Of a DNA stretch of 34,150 nucleotides, positions 13,001-24,974 are shown piece by piece. The notes below the pieces were generated by a model. That model did no database searches. It saw only the letters and a program-made list of their open reading frames with translations, and had not been told where the DNA came from. How positions within the stretch are numbered: the stretch's first letter is position 1; every line of letters begins with the position of its first letter. Source of the DNA: Lingula anatina (lineage: Eukaryota; Brachiopoda; Lingulata; Lingulida; Lingulidae); the NCBI RefSeq assembly GCF_001039355.2, contig NW_019775746.1, positions 88,246 to 122,395 on the forward strand. Direction: 5' to 3'. Made by a program: the position numbers and the translations under genes.

Positions 13001-16000
13001 GAAATAAATATTTTTAATGCAAGTAACCACAGACTTGTTCACATCAATTCCAAGTTTGGTCACAGTCAGACAAAATATTACATAAAATGTTAGGCTTATG
13101 TAGAATAATAAACCAGCTGTCAGATGTTGTGAGTTAGTCTGCATGTTATATATATGTTAAATTATTATATATTGTATTGGTTTTGATAATTTAAAAATTA
13201 CATTGTTATTTCTTTCAGGACATAACATATGATACAATAGAATTCCCAATATTTATTCTTATGGCAGTGTTTGGTGAGTCTGGCTTGTTAAGATTTAATA
13301 TATGTCTGATCATTTTTAATATCATTGGTTCCTTCCAACTTCATGTCATGTTAGTCTTTATACTGTACGTGACACGGAATAACATATTGGTTTACAAAGA
13401 TGCTTTACACTCAAAATACTGTTTTTTCATGTCAGATATTAAATATTCAAATTAATTATTTTTGGTGTTGACAAGAGAGATTTATCACAAGAGTTTGGAC
13501 TATTTCAGGGGGCCTTACAGGGGCACTGTTTGTAAGGATGAACTACCACTTGTCTATATTTAGGAGAAAGTAAGTATAGCAAATAAGATAATTTTTTATG
13601 TCTATATTGTGGAAAAAATGAGTGCTATATACATAAATGAAAATTAATTTATTTTTTCATTTGTCCATGTTTAGGAGAAAGTAAGCACGGTATCTCGGAT
13701 AAGTTGCTTTATTTTCATAAAAACTGGAACTTTCTTGATGGCAAAGTAACACATTAATAACTGTTATAACTATATGTTAAGAATAATATCTATATTAAAT
13801 TTAAAAAAAATTATTCATAAAGGACATTTTATTATATTACCTACTGTGTATACTGATTGTTTTTGCACAGAAGCTCATAATTTCCATTTTCTTTTTCATT
13901 GCATACAGATTTGTCAGAAAAAAATGGCTGAAAGTGTTGGAGGCAGTGGTGATAGCGGCAGTCAGTGCAGTGACGGCCTATTTTCTTGTTTATACTTGGC
14001 ATGGTTGTAAAGATAGTTTGGAGAAGAAGGATATTCATGATGATATGGGTGTGAAGGTGGGTATGAAGGTTGAAATATTGTCTTCAAAGTGTGCATACAA
14101 GTACTGCTGGGTGGATCCTGATTAAGATTTCAGCATTTATATTTCAATCTCTGTCATAGAATGGCATAAAATAAAGACAAACACGCTATTCAAGCTGTTC
14201 ACACATGTGACTTTTATTCTACTTCTCCTAACTACTTACAGATGGCGCTTTAGGCCAAGACGTATATGACAATCTCCATGTTTTTTTAAAGACTGAGTTG
14301 ATTTCTCAGAACAGAAATGAGGTAATGCACTTGTCAATTTAGACTCTTAAAACGTTCATCCTCTGGGAACCAAAATCGATCCAGACTTGTCATGTTGCCG
14401 AAACTACATAACAAAGGAAAGTGATTAGAACAATTTTTGAGAGTTTCTAGAATACTGCTTGCACTAGTGGGCCTGATTTGATCTTAAAGTGCAATTTCAG
14501 TCTAACACTAGACTGAACCGGTCTTAAAAATTAAGGAGGGACTCTTAATTTAGTCTTAAGACTAAAAACAAACTTAAACTGCAGTGAGTAAGACTATAAT
14601 TGGTCTAAATTCAACTGAAGTGGCAAAGCAATTATCTCCCCACACACATTCAGACCAAATTTGGACTTACTATCCAGCCAGACAGGTGAAGATAGCAATC
14701 AAGTAGAGGGCCATTGTGTGAGTAGCAAAGGGTGGTCTCTTGGCAAGTAAGTGCTAATTGCCTAATTGATAAGGGTGATTCAGATACTGTCTCAGATAAT
14801 TTCTAAAGCAAGGAAAGATTTGGTTGTGGAAGTACTAGTGCAGCATACTTTTAATGTTGTTTTGAAGGAAGTCTTCCTTTCTTGTCTCTTTCTTTGATTT
14901 TGATTTATATCTAAAGGGTGAATCAGATACTATCTCAGATAATTTCTAAAGCAGGGGAAATGTAGCATACATTTTCACAATTTTTCTTTATTAAAAGGTT
15001 TTGACATTTAGTATTTACACAAGAACTCCAACTGTACATAGCTACAGCAGAGGAGGAGTAATTCACTTTGGAAGGCTGTCAGACTTATACAGACATTGTG
15101 AAACGGTGTGGGTCTTGTTAGATATTTTTTTCCCACCTCAGAAAGAACTGGATTTCTTTTTTTCAAAAAATAAATTCCAGGGAAACAAAATGGTACCACT
15201 CAGTGATATTAGCAAACCCTTTGTAACAGCTATAGATGGTGATTTTATTTGGTTTATCAATGTTTGATAAAATGTTTTTTGATCAGAAAAATCAAAGAAA
15301 GAAAAAAGAGAGAAAAACTTCCTTCAAATGCAGAAATCAAGAAATACATATATATTGTTTTGAATATCAAATTCTAACATAAAATTCCTGTGGTATAATG
15401 TGGTTTTAAATAAAATTAAAACTGTACATTTTTATGTTAGATTGAAGTGACTTTTCAATTGTTTGTGACAAATAAAAGGTCATGTCTAATTTTAAAATAA
15501 ATGTACCTTGTTTGTTAATGCTTTCAAAACTATATTCCTAAGCTCTTATGTCAAAACATTAAAAGTATGCTGCACTAGTACTTCCACAACCAAATCTTTC
15601 CTTGCTTTAGAAATTATCTGAGACAGTATCTGAATCACCCTTATCAATTAGGCAATTAGCACTTACTTGCCAAGAAACCACCCTTTGCTACTCACACAAT
15701 GGCCCTCTACTTGATTGCTATCTTCACCTGTCTGGCTGGATAGTAAGTCCAAGTCTGGTCTGAATGTGTGTGGGGAGATAATTGCTTTGCCACTTCAGTT
15801 GAATTTAGACCAATTATAGTCTTACTCACTGCAGTTTAAGTTTGTTTTTAGTCTTAAGACTAAATTAAGAGTCCCTCCTTAATTTTTAAGACCGGTTCAG
15901 TCTAGTGTTAGACTGAAATTGCACTTTAAGATCAAATCAGGCCCACTAGTGTTGTTTTACTTAACAGTGATTAGACTTAAATAAGATTATGACCCAGCCT

Positions 16001-19000
16001 GTGCCAAGATACTGTGTAGATAATAAATTATGAATGTTGAGAAGCAAATAATATATGGTACAGTTCCATAAATATAATTTAGTATTTGCTCCTCTGTTGT
16101 ATCTTTTCCCTTTTGCAGGACCTTTCACATTTCTGTCCTTTCTAATTAAGATGAAGGGAACTGAATAAGAATTGAATTATATTTCTTAATTGTCTTAATT
16201 CTCCATTTTGTTGGATACATGAGTTGAAATTATAAGAATAGACCGAGTGAGAAAGATGTTGCAGTGGTAGAAAATACAGTGGAATAAAACAGCAATACAT
16301 TCAGACCTTGAGTACTCTGAATCATTCAGTTATGCCACTTTTTCTGTATTTAGATGCTCATAAACTTACTTTGAAATTTCACAATTTATGTGACTAAGGA
16401 ATCAATTTCTCTTCCAGTTATTTTGTGACTATGCAGAGAAGAATGAGTTTTCTGTGATCTTTTTCAAATCTCCAGAAGGCAGTTTGAAAGGCATGTTACA
16501 TGATGGTAAGACTTAAGATAATGCCTATTAGATAGCAATATATTTTTTTAAAAGATTTTATGATCCCAACACATAATCCTATGGGTTCTAAGCTTTCAGG
16601 TTGAGTACCATTCTCCTTGTGTGGGGGCAGACTGGTAAATTTCATTGTTTGCAGTGCTAGTGCAGTAAAAGTGAGATATTTAGAATGGGTTTATAGATCA
16701 TTATTTCTCCCTTTTCCTCATTCTTAAATTTAAATTCTTACTGTTACAGTACATATACATCTGTTCAGCTGAAACAACAGAAAGGATAATTGCAAATTTA
16801 CATTTTTAGACCTTTGTATCTTTGGTTATTTTTATATATGATCAGTGTATGAAGTTGCTCTACTCACTCATGAATTTAATGAGCAGACTATTTTTCCAGA
16901 AAATTTTGAGCCAGGGACTTTAGCACTACTGGCTGTGTACTTTTACTTTCTGACCTGTTGGACGTATGGTCTCAGCGTGTCCAGTGGTGTCTTTATCCCC
17001 TGTCTGCTGACTGGAGCGGCCTGGGGGAGGCTAGTGGGACAGGGCCTTCACAGACTGATACCTCACTTGGTCCAGGTGGGTAGTGGGTGGTCAGTGGGAG
17101 AGAGAGAGAGATGTTAACAGAGTGATACCTCACTTAGTTCAGGTGGGTAGTGGGACATCAGTGGGAGAGAGAGGTGTGTTAACAGACTGATACCTCACTT
17201 AGTTCAGGTGGGTAGTGGGTGGTCAGTGGGAGAGATAGAGGTGTTAACAGACTGATACCTCACTTAGTTCAGGTGGGTAGTGGGTGGTTAGTGGGAGAGA
17301 GAGAGAGAGAGGTGTGTTAACAGACTGATACCTCACTTAGTTCAGGTGGGTAGTGGGTGGTCAGTGGGAGAGAGAGAGGGGTGTTAACAGACTGATACCT
17401 CACTTAGTTCAGGTGGGTAGTGGGTGGTCAGCGGGGAAGGGAGAGGTTTGGACTGATACTACACTTAGTACAGGTAGGCAGTGTGTGGTCAGTGGGAGAG
17501 GAGAGGGGGTAAACAGACTGTTACTGTACATAGCTCTCTTCATCCTAAATGTGCCCTGAATATACTAGTATATATATATATCCCAGGTGCTGAGCTATTG
17601 AATGTGCCAGTTTTAGATTGAAATTTTCTGACCAGTTTTGTTTTCAAACTGGGTGTACTGTGTTGAAACTATTATTTGTTGACAATTATTTAACAAACTA
17701 ACATGCACTATATACCTTAACCATATTCTTTCAACTTCCAGGCCAACAATGTGAGCAAGTATGCCCTGATAGGAGCTGCCTGTCAGCTAGGTGGTATTGT
17801 CAGGATGACCATCAGCCTCACTGTGATCATCATAGAGTGCACAGGAGACATCACGTTTGGTCTTCCCATCATGTTTACGCTGCTCATCACGAAGTGGACT
17901 GCGGACTTCTTCAATGCAGTAGGCTTTGGTTTTTGTTGATTGATTGATTGACTGACTGACTGACTAGTTGGTTGGTTGGTTGGTTGGCTGGCTGGTTGGC
18001 TGGCTGGCTGACTGACTGACTGACTGACTGACTGGTTGGTTGGTTGGCTGGCAGGCTGGCTGGTTGGTTGGTTGGTTGGCTGGCTGGCTGGCTGACTGAC
18101 TGACTGGTTGGCTTACTAACTGACTGACTGACTGGTTGGTTGGTTGGTTGGTTGGCTGGCTGGCTGGCTTACACTGTCTGAATGACTGACTAGTTGGTTG
18201 ATCGGTAGGTTGGTTGGTTAATTGGTTGGTATGTTGGTTGATTGATAGGTAGGTAGGCTGGTTGATTGGTTGGTTGGTTGGTTAGTTGATTGGTAGGTTG
18301 GTTGATTAGTTTGACTTAATCACTGGAAGGTCATTAACATTCTCACATAATGGTTGGCAGAATGAGTCAATGGTTATCTCTAATTCTGATTGTTCTTTTT
18401 TGTCTCATACATTCAAGATCATGCTTTTTGTAACTCAGTGATCATTTTCATCTTTTTACATAAAGCCAAATAATGGTATCTTTTTATCTGTAACAGTGCC
18501 TAGTGGTTTTGCAGTAAAAAATTTAAATAATAGAATCTAGTACTACTGCACATTTGTTCAATCTTCACAGTTGATATTAAATACAGTACCAATCTGATAC
18601 CCAATAGAAGATGATTTAATTTTGAATTATTTGACGTGTTTCCAGGGGATATATGACATGCACATCATGCTAGGCGGGTTGCCTTTCTTGTCATGGGAAG
18701 CTCCTCCACTGTGTTACAATGTCAAAGCAAGGTAGAGTGAGGACATTTGATTATAAATTGAAAACAGTCATATTTGCCTGGAGATCATTGTTAACTTGTG
18801 TTTCTTAAAGCGGTGCCAAATACTTATAATTTTGTATAATATACTTCATGGAGTTTAAGGAGACTTAATAACCTGCAGCAGTTGTAACTTTAGCCTTGAA
18901 TCCAGTTGTAAATAGGAAAGATTGAAATGTAGGGCATTGTACACTTGAAAATATCTGAAAAAGCATTAAATTAATATGATCATGATTCAAACTAAACACT

Positions 19001-22000
19001 CAAANAATGTCAGATATTAAATATTCAAATTAATTATTTTTGGTGTTGACAAGAGAGATTTATCACAAGAGTTTGGACTATTTCAGGGGGCCTTACAGGG
19101 GCACTGTTTGTAAGGATGAACTACCACTTGTCTATATTTAGGAGAAAGTAAGTATAGCAAATAAGATAATTATTTTTATGTCTATATTGTGGAAAAAATG
19201 AGTGCTATATACATAAATGAAATTTATTTTTTCATTTGTCCATGTTTAGGAGAAAGTAAGCATGGTATCTCGGATAAGTTGCTTTTTTTTCATAAAAACT
19301 GGAACTTTCTTGATGGAAAAGTAACACATTAATAACTGTTATAACTATATGTTAGGAATAATGATCTATATTAAGTTTTTTAAAAATCTTATTCATAAAG
19401 GACATTTTTTTATATTACCACAGAAGCTCATATATAATTTCCATTTTTCTTTTTCATTGCATACAGATTCGTCAGAAAAAAATGGCTGAAAGTGTTGGAG
19501 GCAGTGGTGATAGCGGCAGTCAGTGCAGTGACGGCCTATTTTCTTGTTTATACTTGGCATGGTTGTAAAGATAGTTTGGAGAAGAAGGATATTCATGATG
19601 ATATGGGTGTGAAGGTGGGTAAGCAGGTTGAAATATTATCTTCAAAGTGTACATAGAAGTACTGCTGGGTGGATCCTGGTTAAGATTTCAGCATTTATAT
19701 TTCAATCTCTGTCATAGAATGGCATAAAATAAAGACAAACACGCTATTCAAGCTGTTCACACATGTGACTTTTATTCTACTTCTCCTAACTACTTACAGA
19801 TGGCGCTTTAGGCCAAGACGTATATGACAATCTCCATGTTTTTTTAAAGACTGAATTGATTTCTCAGAACAGAAATGAGGTAATGCACTTGTCAATTTAG
19901 ACTCTTAAAACTTTCATCCTCTGGGAACCAAAATCGATCCAGACTTGACATGTTGCCGAAACTACATAACAAAGGAAAGTGATTAGAACAATTTTTGAGA
20001 GTTTCTAGAGTACTGCTTGTTCTACTTAACAGTGATTAGACTTAAATAAGATTATGACCCAGCCTGTGCCAAGATACTGTGTAGATTATAAATTATGAAT
20101 GTTGAGAAGCAAATAATATATGGTACAGTCCCATAAATATAATTTAGTATTTGCTCCTCTGTTGTATCTTTTCCCTTTTGCAGGACCTTTCACATTTCTG
20201 TCCTTTCTAATTAAGATGAAGGGAACTGAATAAGAATTGAATTATATTTCTTAATTGTCTTAATTCTCCATTTTGTTGGATACATGAGTTGAAATTATAA
20301 GAATAGACTGAGTGAGAAAGTTGTGCAGTGGTAGAAAACAGCAATACACTCTGACCTTGAGTACTCTGAATCATTCAGTTATGCCACTTTTTCTGTATTT
20401 AGATGCTCATAAACTTACTTTGAAATTTCACAATTTATTTGACTAAGGAACCAATTTCTTTTCCAGTTATTTTGTGACTATGCAGAGAAGAATGAGTTTT
20501 CTGTGATCTTTTTCAAATCTCCAGAAGGCAGTTTGAAAGGCATGTTACATGATGGTAAGACTTTAGATAATGCCTATTAGATAGCAAAATATTTTTTTAA
20601 AGATTTTATGGTCCCAACACATAATCCTATGGGTTCTAGGCTTTCAGGCTATGTACCATTCTCCTTGTGTGGGGGCAGAGTGGTAAATTTCATTGTTTGC
20701 AGCACTAGTGCAGTAAAATTTAGTGAGATATTTAGAATGGGTTTATAGATGATTATTTCTCCCTTTTCCTCATTCATAAATTTTTATTCTTACTTTTATA
20801 GTACATATACATCTGTTCAGCTGAGACAACAGGATAATTACAAATTTACATTTAGACCTTTAAATCTTTGGTTATTTTTATATATGATCAGTGTATGAAG
20901 TTGCTCTACTCACTCATAAATTTAATGAGCAGACTATTTTTCCAGAAAATTTTGAGCCAGGGACTTTAGCACTACTGGCTGTGTACTTTTACTTTCTGAC
21001 CTGTTGGACGTATGGTCTCAGCGTGTCGAGTGGTGTCTTTATCCCCTGTCTGCTGACTGGTGCGGCATGGGGGAGGCTAGTGGGACAGGGCCTTCACAGA
21101 CTGATACCTCACTTGGTCCAGGTGGGTAGTGGGTGGTCAGTGGGAGAGAGAGAGGTGTTAACAGACTGATACCTCACTTAGTTCAGGTGGGTAGTGGGTG
21201 GTCAGNCAGTGGGAGAGAGAGAGAGAGAGAGAAGTGTGTTAAGAGACTGATACCTCACTTAGTTCAGGTGGATAGTGGGTGGTCATTGGGGAAGGGAGAG
21301 GTTTGGACTGATACTACACTTAGTACAGGTAGGCAGTGGGTGGTCAGGGGGAGAGGAAAGGGGGTAAACAGACTGTTACTGTACACAGCTCTCTTCATCC
21401 TAAATGTGCCCTGAATATATATATGTCCCAGGTGCTGAGCTATTGAATGTGCCAGTTTTAGATTGAAATTTTCTGACCAGTTTTGTTTTCAAACTGGGTG
21501 TACTGTGTTGAAACTTTTATTTGTTGACAATTATTTAACAAACTAACATGCACTATATACCTTAACCATATTCTTTCAACTTCCAGGCCAACAATGTGAG
21601 CAAGTATGCCCTGATAGGAGCTGCCTGTCAGCTAGGTGGTATTGTCAGGATGACCATCAGCCTCACTGTGATCATCATAGAGTGCACAGGAGACATCACG
21701 TTTGGTCTTCCCATCATGTTTACGCTGCTCATCACGAAGTGGACTGCGGACTTCTTCAATGCAGTAGGCTTTGGTTTTTGTTGATTGATTGACTGACTGA
21801 CTGACTAGTTGGTTGGTTGGTTGATTGGTTGGCTGGCTGGTTGGCTGGCTGACTGACTGACTGACTGGTTGGTTGGCTGGCTGATTGGTTGGTTGGTTGG
21901 TTGGTTGGCTGGTTGGTTGGTTGGTTGGCTGGCTGGCTGACTGGTTGGCTGACTAACTGACTGACTGGTTAGTTGGTTGGTTGGTGGGCTGGCTGGCTGG

Positions 22001-24941
22001 CTGACTTGCACTGACTGGTTGGTTGTTTAGTTGGTTAGTTGATGAATGGATGGATGGACTGTCTGAATGACTGACTAGTTGGTTAATCGGTAGGTTGGTT
22101 GGTTGATTGGTTGGTGTGTTGGTTGATTGATAGGTAGGTAGGCTGGTTGATTGGTGGGTTGGTTGGTTAGTTGATTGGTAGGTAGGTTGATTAGTTTGAC
22201 TTAATTGCTGGAAGGTGATTAACATTCTCACATAATGGTTGGCAGAATGAGTTAATGGTTATCTCTAATTCTGATTGTTCATTTTTGTCTCATACATTCA
22301 AGATCAACACAGTGATCATTTTCATCTTTTTACATAAAGCAAAATAATGGTATCTTTTTATCTGTAACAGCGCCTATTGGTTTTGCAGTAAAAAATTTAA
22401 ATAATAGATTCTAGTACTGCTGCACATTTGTTCAATCTTCACAGTTGATATTAAATACAGTACCAATCTGATACCCGATAGAAGATGTTTTAATTTTGAA
22501 TTATTTGACGTATTTCCAGGGGATTTATGACATGCACATCATGCTAGGCGGGTTGCCTTTCTTGTCATGGGAAGCTCCTCCACTGTGTTACAATGTCAAA
22601 GCAAGGTAGATTGAGGACATTTGATTATAAATTGAAAACAGTCATATTTGCCTGGAGATCATTGTTAACTTGTGTCTCTTAAAGCAGTGCCAAATACTTA
22701 TAATTTTGAATAATACACTTTGAATTAAATTAATGTTAATTCATGGACTTTAAGGAGACTTAATAACCTGCAGCAGTTGTAACGTTTGCCTTGAATCCAG
22801 TTGTAAATAGGAAAGATTGAAATGTAGGGCATTGTACACTTGAAAATATCTGAAAAAGCATTAAATAAATATGATCATGATTCAAACTAAAGTAGTTTAT
22901 TGGTACATTTTTAGGTTTATTTTAGACTATTTTTACACTGAGTCTCCTGTATCTGCTAATTAAAATCAGTTAAAAGAAGGCTGAAATTTGTTTCTTTTTT
23001 TCCTTTTATTGAAATTTATAATAATTCATTACTTTACGGAAGTGATATGATTGCAGGCATGTGATGGCACGCCGTGTAGTGACCTTGAACTCTTTGGAAA
23101 AAGTCGGCACCATGATTGACATGCTTAAAGATCGTAAGAAGCGACATTCAGGCTTTCCTGTTGTGGAAGCTATTGATGGAGAAAAGGTATTTCTCAAGGA
23201 TTTCTCAAGAACTTCAGGATTTTTAGGAAGATACAGTGGGTCACAGGATGATTAATTTTAAAAGAGAATCTACATTTTTTTATAATTTTAAGTCTAACTT
23301 TTAAGAGAGAATCTGCATTTTTTTTTCTAATTAAAAATCTTCATTAAAAGAAAAAATACTTCAGAATGGACACTTTCTTTCTTATTTCTTTTTACTGAGT
23401 TTTAAAATGATTGTTGCTGTGCTTTCAGGTGAAGCCTAAGACATACGGCAAGTTGATAGGATTTATGCTCAGGTCACAGCTCACATATCTTCTAAGAGAA
23501 AAGGCATGTAATATCAGTTAGTTATTTATATTTTAGGCCACTTATTAAGATGCATTGTCACTGATACAGGTTGCATTAATTGCATTGAATTCATCTTAGA
23601 ATGAGACCATTAACCAGACAATGCAAGTGACATCTATGAAAAGTTTCAGCTTTCGATTGAATATCTCTTCAAGGAATGTGTTTAGATAGCTGTACTAGTA
23701 GTTCATAAGAAATAGATCATTAGGTTTTGTAAATTATAAAAAGATTCTGCCTTTGCTTGTCACCTTTTTGCATTTGCATTTTTAGCCTATTTTTGGCCTT
23801 TGATATTTATAAATAGTATTTTAGTTTATTTGTGAAATGGTAATTATTTTCAGGGCCTTAGTTTTTCCAATGGTGTTGCTACCCCTAAACCATTCAGTCT
23901 CCAAGACTTCATGGATGCCAAGTCTAGAAATCTTCCTGTAGAGGTATGTGCTTCCCTTGCACTGCTTGGCCTTGTTACTCAGTGTTATGGTGGGCTATTT
24001 TTTGCTTTTAATTATGTTTTAACTTTTTATGCTTATTACTACATGAAGATTTATCAAAGGTATCTCAGTTCACACTCTGAAGTGCACATTTCAGTTTTTT
24101 GGATTATAAACCTGAAATACTTTTTTGAGTGAGCATACTAGAACTGCTTATTAACATACGTTTGAACTAAATAAAGAGGACTGAATCCGTTTCAATAAAT
24201 TTTATATTTAGATCTATGGCAGTTTTTTTGATATTTTAAATTGGCATGGACACAGGAAGTAAGATGAATATATTGTTGTAATAAGTGCTTTTGGCCTTAT
24301 TTTTAACAGATAAGATATCAGTGTGTCAATATTCAGTGAATAGAATAATTATATTTTATTGCATGATGTTAATTGTGTAGTTAGTTCTTTGCTTTAATGA
24401 ATGATACATGTACTAAGCATGTTGGAAGTTGTCTTTTTCTGGATCATGTGGTTCTTGTACCCATTTGGTGGGCAAGTTTTGAAATTTGGAGGGGGTGTGA
24501 ATTTCTTCTCTGGTAACTTTTTTACTCTAAGAGATAAAGCCTTATTTTATCTCTTGAGCCTGTTAATTTTACTGTCAAAATGCAAATGAAACGGTTTAGA
24601 TATTGTTTTGAATTGAAGTGATCTGCTTTAACAGTGCTATATGTCTACATCTGCATGAAGTGTCCTGTTCAGTTTTAATCACCATCACTTTGGAGTACGT
24701 AACACCTGTTTGAAATACTTTATGTTTGAAGTGTTGTGCATCTTAATAAAATAATGTAGCAAATGTGTGCTTTTCCAACTTTTTTCTTTAGTTTGGCATC
24801 ACATGACTTGGCTTATTCAGTGTATAGATGGCGCTGGTAATGCTGCCCACAATGCAACAAGTACCCCCTGTTAGCAAGTATGAGTTTATTAGTACTTGAG
24901 AAAATACAATCATGGTATTAGTAGTTGCATTCTGCTTTTTT

Positions 24942-24974
<33 letters not shown>

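Larger units (their letters stand above)
13408..18996 (+). repeat. tandem segmental duplication, copy 1
   Basis: Starts at CACTCAAA in intron 11 and ends at ATTCAAACTAAA in intron 17. It contains exons 12-17. Longer than copy 2 because of the 1,490-bp transposon and more minisatellite units. Confidence 0.93.
18997..22891 (+). repeat. tandem segmental duplication, copy 2
   Basis: Matches 13408-18996 through exons and introns alike. The junction reads ACTAAA then CACTCAAA, followed by an N at 19005 where copy 1 has about 13 bases (ATACTGTTTTTTC). A second N lies at 21206 in the minisatellite. Confidence 0.93.

Noticed and set aside
13841-14038. Minus-strand ORF repeated at 19393-19596
   Set aside because: Antisense shadow of exon 13 and 13'; it recurs only because the block is duplicated.
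17353-17559. ORF through the exon 15 minisatellite
   Set aside because: It repeats the exon-end unit and continues past splice donors; not a separate gene.
21805-22231. Two minus-strand ORFs encoding Gln/Pro/Ser/Asn-rich repeats (QPTNQPTN type)
   Set aside because: They are simply the tetranucleotide array read in an open frame, with no start context or conservation.
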